Shown here piece after piece: positions 1 to 7,438 of a DNA stretch of 64,000 nucleotides (the first letter of the stretch is position 1; each line of letters starts with the position of its first letter). The DNA is from Vulcanimicrobiota bacterium (GTDB taxonomy: Bacteria; Vulcanimicrobiota; Xenobia; Xenobiales; JADMJV01): assembly GCA_017307785.1 (NCBI GenBank), contig JAFKGI010000002.1, positions 248,001-312,000 on the forward strand, read 5' to 3'. The notes beneath the pieces were generated by a model. It saw nothing but the letters and a program-made list of their open reading frames with translations, was not told the origin of the DNA and did no database searches. The translations under genes and the position numbers were made by a program.

Positions 1-1
1 C

Positions 2-1216
2 ATCAAAGCTCAGGAGTACGAAAAGGCTGCTCAGCTGCGCGAGAAGGAAGCCAACATCCAGAAGAAGCGCGAAGATCTGGAAAAAGAGTGGGGCGAGCGC
101 AAGTCCAACCTGCGGGACAAGGTCAACAAAGTCACCGAGGAAGACATCGCTCACATCATCTCTTTGATGACCAAGATTCCGGTCGCCAAGCTGGCTGCCG
201 AGGAGTCCGCCAAGCTCCTCAACATGGAAGCCTCGCTGCAAGCACGCGTCATCGGCCAGCAAGAGCCCATCAAGGTGCTCACGCGGGCCATTCGCCGCGC
301 ACGCGCCGGCCTGAAAGACCCCAAACGCCCCATCGGCTCGTTCCTCTTCCTGGGACCGACCGGTGTTGGCAAGACCGAGCTGGCTCGCGCCCTGGCCGAG
401 TTCCTCTTCGATGACGAGGACTCGATGGTGCGCATCGACATGTCGGAATACATGGAGAAGTTCGCCGTCTCTCGTCTGGTCGGCGCTCCTCCCGGCTATG
501 TCGGCTTCGAAGAAGGCGGTCAGCTGACCGAGGCGGTTCGCCGCCGTCCCTACTCGGTGATTCTGCTCGACGAAATCGAGAAGGCCCACCCCGACGTCTT
601 CAATATGCTGCTCCAGGTGCTGGAAGACGGTCGTCTGACCGACTCTCAGGGCCGCAAGGTGGACTTCAAGAACGCCGTCATCATTCTCACCTCGAACATC
701 GGTATCTCTGCCACGGACGCAAGCCGTGACATCGGTTTCCGCGAGAAGAAAGATGAGGGCGGCAAAGACGCCAAGTACGACCGCATGAAGAAGAAGGTGC
801 TGGAAGAAGTCAAGAAAGTCTTCAAGCCCGAATTCATCAACCGTCTCGACGATCCGATCGTGTTCCAGACCCTGGACCTCGAGGAGATCACGCAGATCGT
901 GGATCTGATGCTGGCCAAGGTCAGCAAAGAAATGCAGACCCAGGATCGCCGTCTGACCGCAACCCAGGCCGCCAAGGAGAAATTGGCCAAGGACGGCTTC
1001 GACCCGCAGTATGGTGCGCGCCCGCTGCGTCGCGCCATCCAGCGTATGGTCGAAGATCCCCTGGCCGAGGAATTCATCCGCGGCAACGTGCCCGAAGGCA
1101 GCACGGTGGAAATCGACTACACCGAAGGGGACGAAGGCCTGCGCTTTAACATCATCCCCAAGGCTCCAGTAGCCGAGACCACTCCCGAACCGGCTTCGGC
1201 CGCCAGCGCGGAGTAA
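2..1216 (+). CDS. clpC: ATP-dependent Clp protease ATPase subunit ClpC, C-terminal part
   Basis: The gene begins before the window; the open frame runs from base 2 to a TAA. ClpC is the AAA+ unfoldase that feeds substrates to ClpP in the cytosol. The first visible residues ([16 protein letters not shown]) match the UVR motif in ClpC linkers, which separates ClpC from ClpB. The second AAA+ module follows: Walker A GPTGVGKT near nt 353, pore loop GYVGFEEGG, Walker [15 protein letters not shown], arginine-finger region [10 protein letters not shown], and the small C-terminal domain with [10 protein letters not shown]. The tail ends in an Ala/Pro/Glu-rich stretch (about 20 residues) with no known role. 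A strong terminator follows at once, so this is the end of a transcription unit. Identification is secure. Confidence 0.95.
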   Translation: MKAQEYEKAAQLREKEANIQKKREDLEKEWGERKSNLRDKVNKVTEEDIAHIISLMTKIPVAKLAAEESAKLLNMEASLQARVIGQQEPIKVLTRAIRRARAGLKDPKRPIGSFLFLGPTGVGKTELARALAEFLFDDEDSMVRIDMSEYMEKFAVSRLVGAPPGYVGFEEGGQLTEAVRRRPYSVILLDEIEKAHPDVFNMLLQVLEDGRLTDSQGRKVDFKNAVIILTSNIGISATDASRDIGFREKKDEGGKDAKYDRMKKKVLEEVKKVFKPEFINRLDDPIVFQTLDLEEITQIVDLMLAKVSKEMQTQDRRLTATQAAKEKLAKDGFDPQYGARPLRRAIQRMVEDPLAEEFIRGNVPEGSTVEIDYTEGDEGLRFNIIPKAPVAETTPEPASAASAE

Positions 1217-1226
1217 CACTCGCTTG

Positions 1227-1264
1227 AAAAAGCCCCAGGGCCTCCGGTCCTGGGGCTTTTTTTG
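1227..1264 (+). terminator. Rho-independent terminator after clpC
   Basis: A-rich left flank, a stem pairing AGCCCCAGG with CCTGGGGCT, a short loop and a run of seven or more T. It lies 10 nt after the clpC stop. Confidence 0.9.
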
Positions 1265-1273
1265 TGAGACGCC

Positions 1274-2503
1274 ATGGCCGGAGTAAGCGAACTCGAAGAA
1301 ATGGTGGCCCGGCTCAGTCAGGACGCGCGCCTGGACTCAGCCGGCAAATTTACCGTGGATCTGGCGCGAGGGCTGGAGAAATTGGCCCAACTGGCGCGCA
1401 CTTACCACACTCGCTGGGCGCTTTTCGGGGTGCAAGCCGGAGTGGCTGGCAAGGCCACTCAAATGCATCTCTCCAGCGGCCTTCGCTCGGAAAGCGTGAC
1501 CTTGCTCTTCCCGGAGCAACTGCCCGCCCAACTGCGCGAACCCGGTCGCTTCACCCGCTTTGACGGCCAGGCGGCCGAAGACCAGGATGCCACCACTCTG
1601 CTGCGTCAGGCGGTGCAGTGGGCCCTGGCTCAGGGGAGCTCGGTCAACCTGGTGGTGGAAGACACCAGCGGTGGCTTTTGCTTGAGCGGCAAAAATCAGC
1701 ATTACCAGATACGCGAACTCCCCCCGGCTCCGGCGGCCCGAGTGGCGCTGGTGCGCGAGCGCCCCCACGAACCCTGGTGGAAGAACCCTTTCGGACGGGC
1801 CCGCAACTCGCTGGCTCTGCTGCTGGAATGCCGCTGGAGACTGTCGTTCTGCCCGGTTCCGGTCAAGTTCGACGGACTATCCTTGTGCAGCGGCATGCCT
1901 TACGACTTGCCCGGTTTCCCCCAACCACTGATGATGGAGCAACTTCATCTGGATGCCCGCGGCGACATCCCCTGCCTGGCTGTGGCCCACCCCCGCGACA
2001 TCCCGGCCAACTACTACGTGCTCGGAGAGCAACAGCAGCGTCGGCCCGAGTGGGCCAGTCCGGCGGCCGCGGTGGGATGGCTGGAACTCGTCTATCCCGG
2101 ACGGCTGGCCGTCGCTGCGGGCGTCCCCCAGGGAGAGAGGTTCACGCTGGGCAGCTGGTGGACCCATGACGGGCGGCCGGAACACGTCTGGTCCGACATC
2201 CAGGACGATACTCTACTGCCGGCTTTCCAGGGCAACCGCTGCCGCTGCCGCCTGGCCCTCTATTATCACGCCCGGTCCCGCGACCTGCTCTACTGCCAAC
2301 GCTTCGGCATTCTGCTCAACCCGCTCGAATTGACCGGTCTGCAGACCGACGCCTGGACGGTGGTGCTGGCCGACGACTTGCTACAGACCGATCCCACCGG
2401 GCTCAATCCCGTCCTCAACGAGCAACTGCGCCTGCGGGCCGAGGCAATCGAGGAGGGCATCCGGCGCACGCAAATCCGCCTGGCCCCCCGGATGGAACGT
2501 TAA
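1274..2503 (+). CDS. Hypothetical protein, 409 aa
   Basis: I do not recognise this protein. It is a soluble protein without signal peptide or membrane segments. The N-terminal 50 residues are helical (ELEEMVARLSQDARL). The middle holds several beta-like segments and a Trp/Arg-rich patch (PWWKNPFGRARNSLALLLECRWRLSF). A phrase of the type CPVPVKFDGLSL around residue 195 is reminiscent of the strands that follow an Hsp90/MutL-type ATPase core, but the N-box and G-boxes of that fold are not visible, so I do not assign it. The ATG at 1274 sits 10 nt after the clpC terminator and has no clear ribosome-binding site. Codon use and G+C match the neighbours, so a real gene is likely. Confidence 0.7.
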   Translation: MAGVSELEEMVARLSQDARLDSAGKFTVDLARGLEKLAQLARTYHTRWALFGVQAGVAGKATQMHLSSGLRSESVTLLFPEQLPAQLREPGRFTRFDGQAAEDQDATTLLRQAVQWALAQGSSVNLVVEDTSGGFCLSGKNQHYQIRELPPAPAARVALVRERPHEPWWKNPFGRARNSLALLLECRWRLSFCPVPVKFDGLSLCSGMPYDLPGFPQPLMMEQLHLDARGDIPCLAVAHPRDIPANYYVLGEQQQRRPEWASPAAAVGWLELVYPGRLAVAAGVPQGERFTLGSWWTHDGRPEHVWSDIQDDTLLPAFQGNRCRCRLALYYHARSRDLLYCQRFGILLNPLELTGLQTDAWTVVLADDLLQTDPTGLNPVLNEQLRLRAEAIEEGIRRTQIRLAPRMER

Positions 2504-2570
2504 GTTATTTTTGAGCCGGCAGATCTATGGTAGGTCCACAATAGATATATATACAGGAGCGACTCGCACC

Positions 2571-3209
2571 ATGATCAACACCAACCCTACTATCCGTCCC
2601 GCCGTGATCAGCGTTTCCAACCAGCCCGCCCGCGCCTCCCAGGCCCCGGCCAGCCCCAGCGAATCCTTTGAACCTCAGCTCGGTTTCGAGCCCTGGATCG
2701 GCCCCGGAAAACCCGGCCATCCCGACCCCGCCGTCAGCCCCCAACCTTCGGCTCCGCCGCAGCCGGTCGTATGCCCACAGCCCACCATGGGATTCGAACC
2801 CTGGCAGACCGGCGAGGCCACCAGCACTCCCGCCGTCAGCCCGAGATTTTCCGACAAACTGGTGCGAGCCTTCGGCGAACAAGCCCTGACCAGCATTGAC
2901 GACTCCCGCATCCAAGGTTGCGCCGGCTACTACTTCGACGGTCTCGAAAGCGTCCAACCCTCGCAAGACTGGCTCACGGGAGTGACCGTAGGACGCCTGG
3001 GCGACCAGTGGGAAATGACCAAACCCGGCACCTACGAGCTCAAAACCCAGGGAATGGGGCAGATTCTCAGCTTCGACATGATGAACAACCAGACGGTTCT
3101 GGAAAGCTACTACGAAGTGCAAAGCTACGAGACCAGCCGCCACCGCGAAATTCTACGCCTGGACCAGGACGGAACCATGCGTCGCGAGACCCCTCCGGTC
3201 GGCATCTAA
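2571..3209 (+). CDS. Hypothetical Pro-rich protein, 212 aa
   Basis: Start chosen at the ATG 2571, preceded by CAGGAG eleven nt upstream; an in-frame TTG at 2511 is possible but lacks a ribosome-binding site. Residues 1-85 are disordered and rich in Pro, Ser and Ala and contain the phrase GFEPW twice (about residues 40 and 72), which looks like a short repeated binding motif. Residues 95-212 look folded, with alternating polar/apolar strands and a well-spaced Trp/Tyr content (YYFDGLESVQPSQDWLTGV). No signal peptide or known domain. The A+T-rich patch just upstream (nt 2536-2556) may hold its promoter, but I see no convincing -35/-10 pair. Function unknown. Confidence 0.65.
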   Translation: MINTNPTIRPAVISVSNQPARASQAPASPSESFEPQLGFEPWIGPGKPGHPDPAVSPQPSAPPQPVVCPQPTMGFEPWQTGEATSTPAVSPRFSDKLVRAFGEQALTSIDDSRIQGCAGYYFDGLESVQPSQDWLTGVTVGRLGDQWEMTKPGTYELKTQGMGQILSFDMMNNQTVLESYYEVQSYETSRHREILRLDQDGTMRRETPPVGI

Positions 3210-3230
3210 AAGCGAACCGGCGGTCCGCCT

Positions 3231-3257
3231 GAAGCCACTCCCCCGGGGGTGGCTTTT
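3231..3257 (+). terminator. Terminator between convergent genes
   Basis: AAGCCAC pairs with GTGGCTT around a C/G-rich centre, followed by TTTTT. It serves the plus-strand gene ending at 3209; the minus-strand gene ends inside it. Confidence 0.75.
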
Positions 3258-3790
3258 TACTTTTTCTCGATGCCCAACTGCTCGAAGTGCTTGAGCATAT
3301 CGGCGGCTGCCGTCTCGGTCTTGATCGAGTCGTCGACCAGCAGCACCTTGCCGTCTTTGCCAATATAAATCGTGTTGCGGGCGGATACGGGCGCGCCCTT
3401 GAGGACTCCATAGGCCTTGGCCGTCTCGCGGCTCGGGTCGCTGAGGATGGGATAGGGCAGCTTCAAATTCTCGGCAAAGGTCTTGTTGTCTTCGGGCTTG
3501 TCGACGCTGATGGCAAACAAAGCCACTTTGTATTTGCGCAGGGCCTCAGCCTGCTCTCCCAGGCTCTTGCACTCGATCGTGCAGCCCTTGGTTTGGGCTT
3601 TGGGAAACCAGGCCAGCACGACCGCTTCCTGACCGGCGAACTGTTTGAGCGAATAGGTCTTGCCGTCGCTTCCCTGGAGCTCGAAGGCGGGCGCGGTTTC
3701 TCCCACCTTGAGCGGAGTGCTGGTGAATGCCTGAGCCCAGGCCGCGGCTGCCACCAGCACCAGGCCGGCGAGAAAAAGCATCTTGCGCAT
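3257..3790 (-). CDS. Exported BCP-type peroxiredoxin
   Basis: A thioredoxin-fold peroxidase of the AhpC/TSA-Redoxin group, predicted to reduce peroxides outside the cytoplasm. The first 20 residues (MRKMLFLAGLVLVAAAAWAQ) form a typical signal peptide. The mature part carries the family pattern VGETAPAFEL, then QTKGCTIECKSL, where the Cys after Lys-Gly fits the peroxidatic position; a second Cys lies four residues on. In E. coli BCP the resolving Cys is five residues on, so the pair here is one residue closer. The pattern ISVDKPEDNKTFAE and a C-terminal NTIYIGKDGKV are also family-like. Start: the ATG at 3790 has AGGTGA five nt upstream. Single gene, convergent with the gene to its left. Confidence 0.85.
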   Translation of the reverse strand: MRKMLFLAGLVLVAAAAWAQAFTSTPLKVGETAPAFELQGSDGKTYSLKQFAGQEAVVLAWFPKAQTKGCTIECKSLGEQAEALRKYKVALFAISVDKPEDNKTFAENLKLPYPILSDPSRETAKAYGVLKGAPVSARNTIYIGKDGKVLLVDDSIKTETAAADMLKHFEQLGIEKK

Positions 3791-3884
3791 ACGGTCACCT
3801 ACCACAAAGAATAGGCCTCACCTCCCCACGTTTTGGGGCCTGAATGGACAGGGTAAGAAGGGTCCCTCAGAGGAGTGCAACCCA

Positions 3885-5273
3885 ATGTCTACACAAACAT
3901 TCGCCACCGACCATACCCCGGTGGAATCCCTTGGTCAGCCCTATGCCTATCCGCCCAAGCGAGAGTTCTACGAGCCCGACTGGACCCGTATCCACGGCTG
4001 GAAGAACGTCACTCGCGAAGAGTGGGAAGACGCCATGTGGCAGCGCAAGAACACCGTCAAGAGCTTGAAAGAGCTCAAGGAACTGTTGGGCGACAAGCTG
4101 CCCGACTCGTTGGCCGAATCGCTGCAAAAAGACATCGAGACACGGGCCACCATGTCGATGCTGGTCCCTCCTCAGATGATCAACACCATGAACATCGACG
4201 ATCTGTGGAACGATCCGGTGCGTCATTATATGCTGCCGGCTTTCGCCGACCGCCGCACCGATTTCCCGAACCACCCCAAGGCCAGCCGTGACAGCCTTCA
4301 CGAAGCCGACATGTGGGTGGTCGAAGGCCTGACCCATCGCTATCCCACCAAGGTTCTGGCCGAGCTGCTGTCCACTTGCCCGCAATACTGCGGCCACTGC
4401 ACCCGCATGGATCTGGTCGGCAACAGCACCCCCACCGTGCAGAAGGTGCGCTTCAACATCAAGCAGCCCGAACGCCATCGCATGATCTTGCAATACCTCA
4501 AGGAACACAACGCCATCCGCGACGTGGTGGTGAGCGGTGGCGACATCGCCAACCTGCCCCCTCAACAGCTGGAGGACTTCGTCTCCGAGCTGATCGAGAT
4601 TCCTCACATCCGCGACATCCGTCTGGCCTCCAAAGGCCTGATGGCCATTCCCCAGCACTTCCTGCAGGGAACCGTGCTGCGCTCGATGGAGCGCCTGGCC
4701 AAGAAGGCCCGCAAGCACGACGTGGACCTGGCGCTGCACACCCACGTCAACCACGCTCAACAGGTGACTCCGCTGGTGGCCGAAGCCGCCCAGATGCTGC
4801 TCGACTTCGGTTTCCGCGACGTGCGCAACCAGGGCGTGCTGCTGCGCGGCGTCAACACGACCTCGGAAGCGCTGCTCGACCTGTGCTTCACCTTGCTCGA
4901 CCGGGCTCATATCATGCCCTACTACTTCTATATGTGCGACATGATCCCGAACTCCGAGCACTGGCGCATCGCCGTGCACGAAGCACAGGCTCTGCAGCAC
5001 GACATCATGGGTTACATGCCCGGCTACGCCACCCCGCGCCTGCTCTGCGACGTGCCCTTCGTGGGCAAGCGCTGGGTGCACCAGGTGGCCGAGTATGACC
5101 GCGATCGCGGCGTCAGCTACTGGACCAAGAACTACCGCACCACCATCGAGGCCGAAGACGGCGGCGCCCTCAACAAGCGCTACGAATACTACGATCCGAT
5201 CTACACCCTGCCCACCATCGGTCAGGAGTGGTGGCGTGAAAACGCCGAAAAAGAAGCGGTCACGGCCCACTAA
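3885..5273 (+). CDS. KamA-family radical SAM aminomutase (lysine/glutamate 2,3-aminomutase type)
   Basis: Radical SAM, PLP-dependent aminomutase family that shifts an alpha-amino group to the beta carbon. The cluster motif is CPQYCGHC at residues 165-172 (Cys 165, 169, 172), followed by TRMDLVG. VVVSGGDIANL and a TIM-barrel layout follow. Near the C terminus PGYATPRLLCDVPFVGKRW aligns with the region that in KamA holds the glycine-rich PLP-lysine loop; here only V-G-K remains, so the PLP Lys is probably the one in VGKRW but the loop is atypical. About 460 aa, longer than classical KamA, with an extra tail of about 60 residues. Start at ATG 3885 with GAGG eleven nt upstream. radA follows after 2 nt. 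The exact substrate cannot be told from sequence. Confidence 0.85.
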   Translation: MSTQTFATDHTPVESLGQPYAYPPKREFYEPDWTRIHGWKNVTREEWEDAMWQRKNTVKSLKELKELLGDKLPDSLAESLQKDIETRATMSMLVPPQMINTMNIDDLWNDPVRHYMLPAFADRRTDFPNHPKASRDSLHEADMWVVEGLTHRYPTKVLAELLSTCPQYCGHCTRMDLVGNSTPTVQKVRFNIKQPERHRMILQYLKEHNAIRDVVVSGGDIANLPPQQLEDFVSELIEIPHIRDIRLASKGLMAIPQHFLQGTVLRSMERLAKKARKHDVDLALHTHVNHAQQVTPLVAEAAQMLLDFGFRDVRNQGVLLRGVNTTSEALLDLCFTLLDRAHIMPYYFYMCDMIPNSEHWRIAVHEAQALQHDIMGYMPGYATPRLLCDVPFVGKRWVHQVAEYDRDRGVSYWTKNYRTTIEAEDGGALNKRYEYYDPIYTLPTIGQEWWRENAEKEAVTAH

Positions 5274-5275
5274 TC

Positions 5276-6679
5276 GTGCCTCCCAAGGCTCGCGCCGTCT
5301 ACACCTGTCAATCCTGCGGCTCCCAGTCCAGTAAATGGTCCGGGCGCTGCTCCGATTGTGGCGAGTGGAACACGATGCAGGCCGAGGTGCAGGAGCGGCG
5401 CTCCATGGGGATGGCCCTCACCATGGAAGGCGCCGCGCCGGTGCCCATGAACAAAGTCGAGGTTCTGGACGAGCCCCGTTTCTCGACCGGCGTCGACGAG
5501 CTTGATCGGGTGCTGGGGGGCGGTATCGTCCCCGGCTCCCTGATTCTGCTGGGCGGGCCGCCCGGCATCGGCAAGTCCACCCTGCTCCTACAAATCTGCC
5601 AACTGTTGCGCACTACCCGGCCGCCCATCCTGTATGTCAGCGGCGAAGAATCGGCCCGCCAGATCCGCCTGCGCGCCGACCGGCTCAAGGTCAACGGGGA
5701 CGGCGTGCTGCTGCTCTCGGAGACGCGCCTGGAAGCCATCGAAGCCCAGATTCAGGCGGTGCGGCCCGGACTGGTCATCATCGACTCCATCCAGACCCTG
5801 TTCAAAAGCGATCTGGCACCCGCGCCCGGCAGCGTCACCCAGGTGCGCGAGTGCGCCGCCTCCCTGATGCGCGTGGCCAAGAAGGAAGAAGTTCCCATCT
5901 TCCTGGTTGGCCACGTCACCAAGGAAGGCCAGCTGGCCGGCCCCCGTGTGCTCGAGCACCTGGTGGACACCGTCCTCTATTTTGAGGGCGACGGCAACCA
6001 CAACCTCAGGGCCCTGCGCAGCGTGAAGAACCGCTTTGGCGCCAGCCATGAAGTGGGCCTCTTCGAAATGTCGGCCCTCGGACTACAGGCCATTCACGAT
6101 GCCTCCGGGTTCTTCCTGAGCCAGCGTCGCAGCAACACGGCCGGTACCATCATCTTCCCTTCCATGGAAGGCAGCCGGCCGGTGCTGGTCGAGCTGCAAG
6201 CCCTGGTCAACAAGTCGATCGCGGCCGAAAGCGGCGGCTCCCCCACGCGACGCGCGGTCGGCCTGGACGGCAACCGCCTCAGCCTGCTGCTGGCCGTCAT
6301 GTCCCGAAGATTATCCGGTCTGGCCACCGGTAAATCCGACGTCTACGCCAACTGCGCCGGCGGTCTGCGCCTGTCCGAGCCGGCTCTGGATCTGCCGTTG
6401 GTGCTGGCCATCGCTTCCTCGCGTCTGGATGCCCCGATTCCCAGCGGCATGGCCGCCTGCGGCGAGGTGGGCTTAACCGGAGAAATCCGCAGCATCACTC
6501 AGTTGGAACCGCGCTTGAAAGAGCTTTCCAAGATGGGCTTCGAAAAGGTGCTGGTGCCGGCTCACGGCGCCAAGCCCGACGGACTGGGCAAGCTCAAGCT
6601 GATCCCCGTCAACACCCTGAGCGAGGCCCTCAAAGCTGCAACGATTCTAAAACAAGCCCCGCCCGTCGAGGTCATTTAG
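5276..6679 (+). CDS. radA: DNA repair protein RadA
   Basis: RecA-like branch-migration ATPase acting in recombinational repair. All diagnostic parts are present in order: an N-terminal zinc finger with Cys 11, 14, 25 and 28; Walker A GGPPGIGKST near residue 95; Walker B LVIIDSIQTL; the RadA-specific KNRFG motif near residue 250; and a C-terminal Lon-protease-like domain (VYANCAGGLRLSEPALDLP). Length 467 aa is normal. It starts with GTG only 2 nt after the aminomutase stop, so the two are very probably cotranscribed and translationally coupled, an unusual pairing with no obvious functional logic. A weak terminator-like hairpin follows. Confidence 0.95.
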   Translation: MPPKARAVYTCQSCGSQSSKWSGRCSDCGEWNTMQAEVQERRSMGMALTMEGAAPVPMNKVEVLDEPRFSTGVDELDRVLGGGIVPGSLILLGGPPGIGKSTLLLQICQLLRTTRPPILYVSGEESARQIRLRADRLKVNGDGVLLLSETRLEAIEAQIQAVRPGLVIIDSIQTLFKSDLAPAPGSVTQVRECAASLMRVAKKEEVPIFLVGHVTKEGQLAGPRVLEHLVDTVLYFEGDGNHNLRALRSVKNRFGASHEVGLFEMSALGLQAIHDASGFFLSQRRSNTAGTIIFPSMEGSRPVLVELQALVNKSIAAESGGSPTRRAVGLDGNRLSLLLAVMSRRLSGLATGKSDVYANCAGGLRLSEPALDLPLVLAIASSRLDAPIPSGMAACGEVGLTGEIRSITQLEPRLKELSKMGFEKVLVPAHGAKPDGLGKLKLIPVNTLSEALKAATILKQAPPVEVI

Positions 6680-6691
6680 GTCAAGAAGATT

Positions 6692-6724
6692 TACCGCCGG
6701 TTCAAGTACGCCCGGCCGGTTTTT
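6692..6724 (+). terminator. Probable terminator after radA
   Basis: ACCG-CCGG pairs imperfectly (one bulge) with CCGGCCGGT across a ten-base loop, followed by TTTTT. Confidence 0.5.
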
Positions 6725-6743
6725 CCGCCCCTTTCTCAGCGCC

Positions 6744-6752
6744 TGGTAAATT
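6744..6752 (+). promoter_or_regulatory. Extended -10 box directly before the 6759 gene
   Basis: TGG followed by TAAATT matches an extended -10. Six nt separate it from the ATG at 6759, so the expected start of transcription falls on or next to the A of the start codon. No ribosome-binding site is seen. Confidence 0.4.
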
Positions 6753-6758
6753 AAGAGC

Positions 6759-7340
6759 ATGCTTACCAACGCTGCCAACCGTATCGACTCTCAGAGAACT
6801 CTGGGCAACCGCCTGGGCCAGCGCGGGCTTTCCTCGGAAGGTCTGCCGGCCGGACTGGCGCTCACCCAGATCGTTTCCGGAGTGATGGAAAACTGGGACG
6901 ACCTGGAGCGCCAGATGCCCTGGTATCAGCCGCCCAAAGCGGAGCGCGAGCCGGCCCGGCAGCAGTTGGTCCAGGAGACCGCTCACAACCAGAAGGCTCA
7001 CTCGAAAGAAGAGAAAGCCAGGTTGAACCCCTCCGACCCCGCGGCCCCCGAGGGCGAAGAGGGACTTCTCGGCGAGAAAGCCCCGGTTCAAGGGGTCAAA
7101 GAAGCCAAAGCCACCAAAGTCGAGAACGCCACCGCAGAGCAGGCGCCCGAAAAAGCTGCTGAAGCCACCGCTCAGGCCGCTCTCAACTGGCGGGCTCCGG
7201 AAATGCCCAAGGTGGAGGGCCAGGCCGTGCCCGCCTCCTTTGCCGTGCCCAATCACAGCGCTGGCGCCAGCGGTTTCGGCAACACCTGGTCGCACGCCGC
7301 GGCCAAGCAGGGGAACGACAACATCATCCACTCCGAGTAG
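6759..7340 (+). CDS. Hypothetical charged, disordered protein, 193 aa
   Basis: Not recognised. The first 50 residues could form helices (GLALTQIVSGVMENWDDLERQ). From about residue 60 to 150 the chain is rich in Lys, Glu, Ala and Pro and probably disordered. The end is Gly/Ser/Asn-rich (ASGFGNTWSHAAAKQGN). No signal peptide or membrane segment. Lies between radA and the penicillin-binding protein gene, on the same strand, with a gap of about 98 nt before the latter. The ATG is immediately preceded by an extended -10 and may be translated from a leaderless mRNA. Confidence 0.6.
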   Translation: MLTNAANRIDSQRTLGNRLGQRGLSSEGLPAGLALTQIVSGVMENWDDLERQMPWYQPPKAEREPARQQLVQETAHNQKAHSKEEKARLNPSDPAAPEGEEGLLGEKAPVQGVKEAKATKVENATAEQAPEKAAEATAQAALNWRAPEMPKVEGQAVPASFAVPNHSAGASGFGNTWSHAAAKQGNDNIIHSE

Positions 7341-7438
7341 AAATTTTTTCCTCACCTCTGAGGAATTTCAGCAAGACCTTTGGCGACTCGGCGTAAATCT
7401 TACCAAAGTGGGAATGATGGCCCTTATGGGAGTTGCCC

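Noticed and set aside
2511..2570. TTG start at 2511 for the Pro-rich protein
   Set aside because: No ribosome-binding site, and a better ATG with CAGGAG upstream exists at 2571.
3867..5270. 467-codon minus-strand ORF opposite the KamA gene
   Set aside because: Antisense of a clear family member; its translation is His/Val/Gln-rich low-quality sequence without domains.
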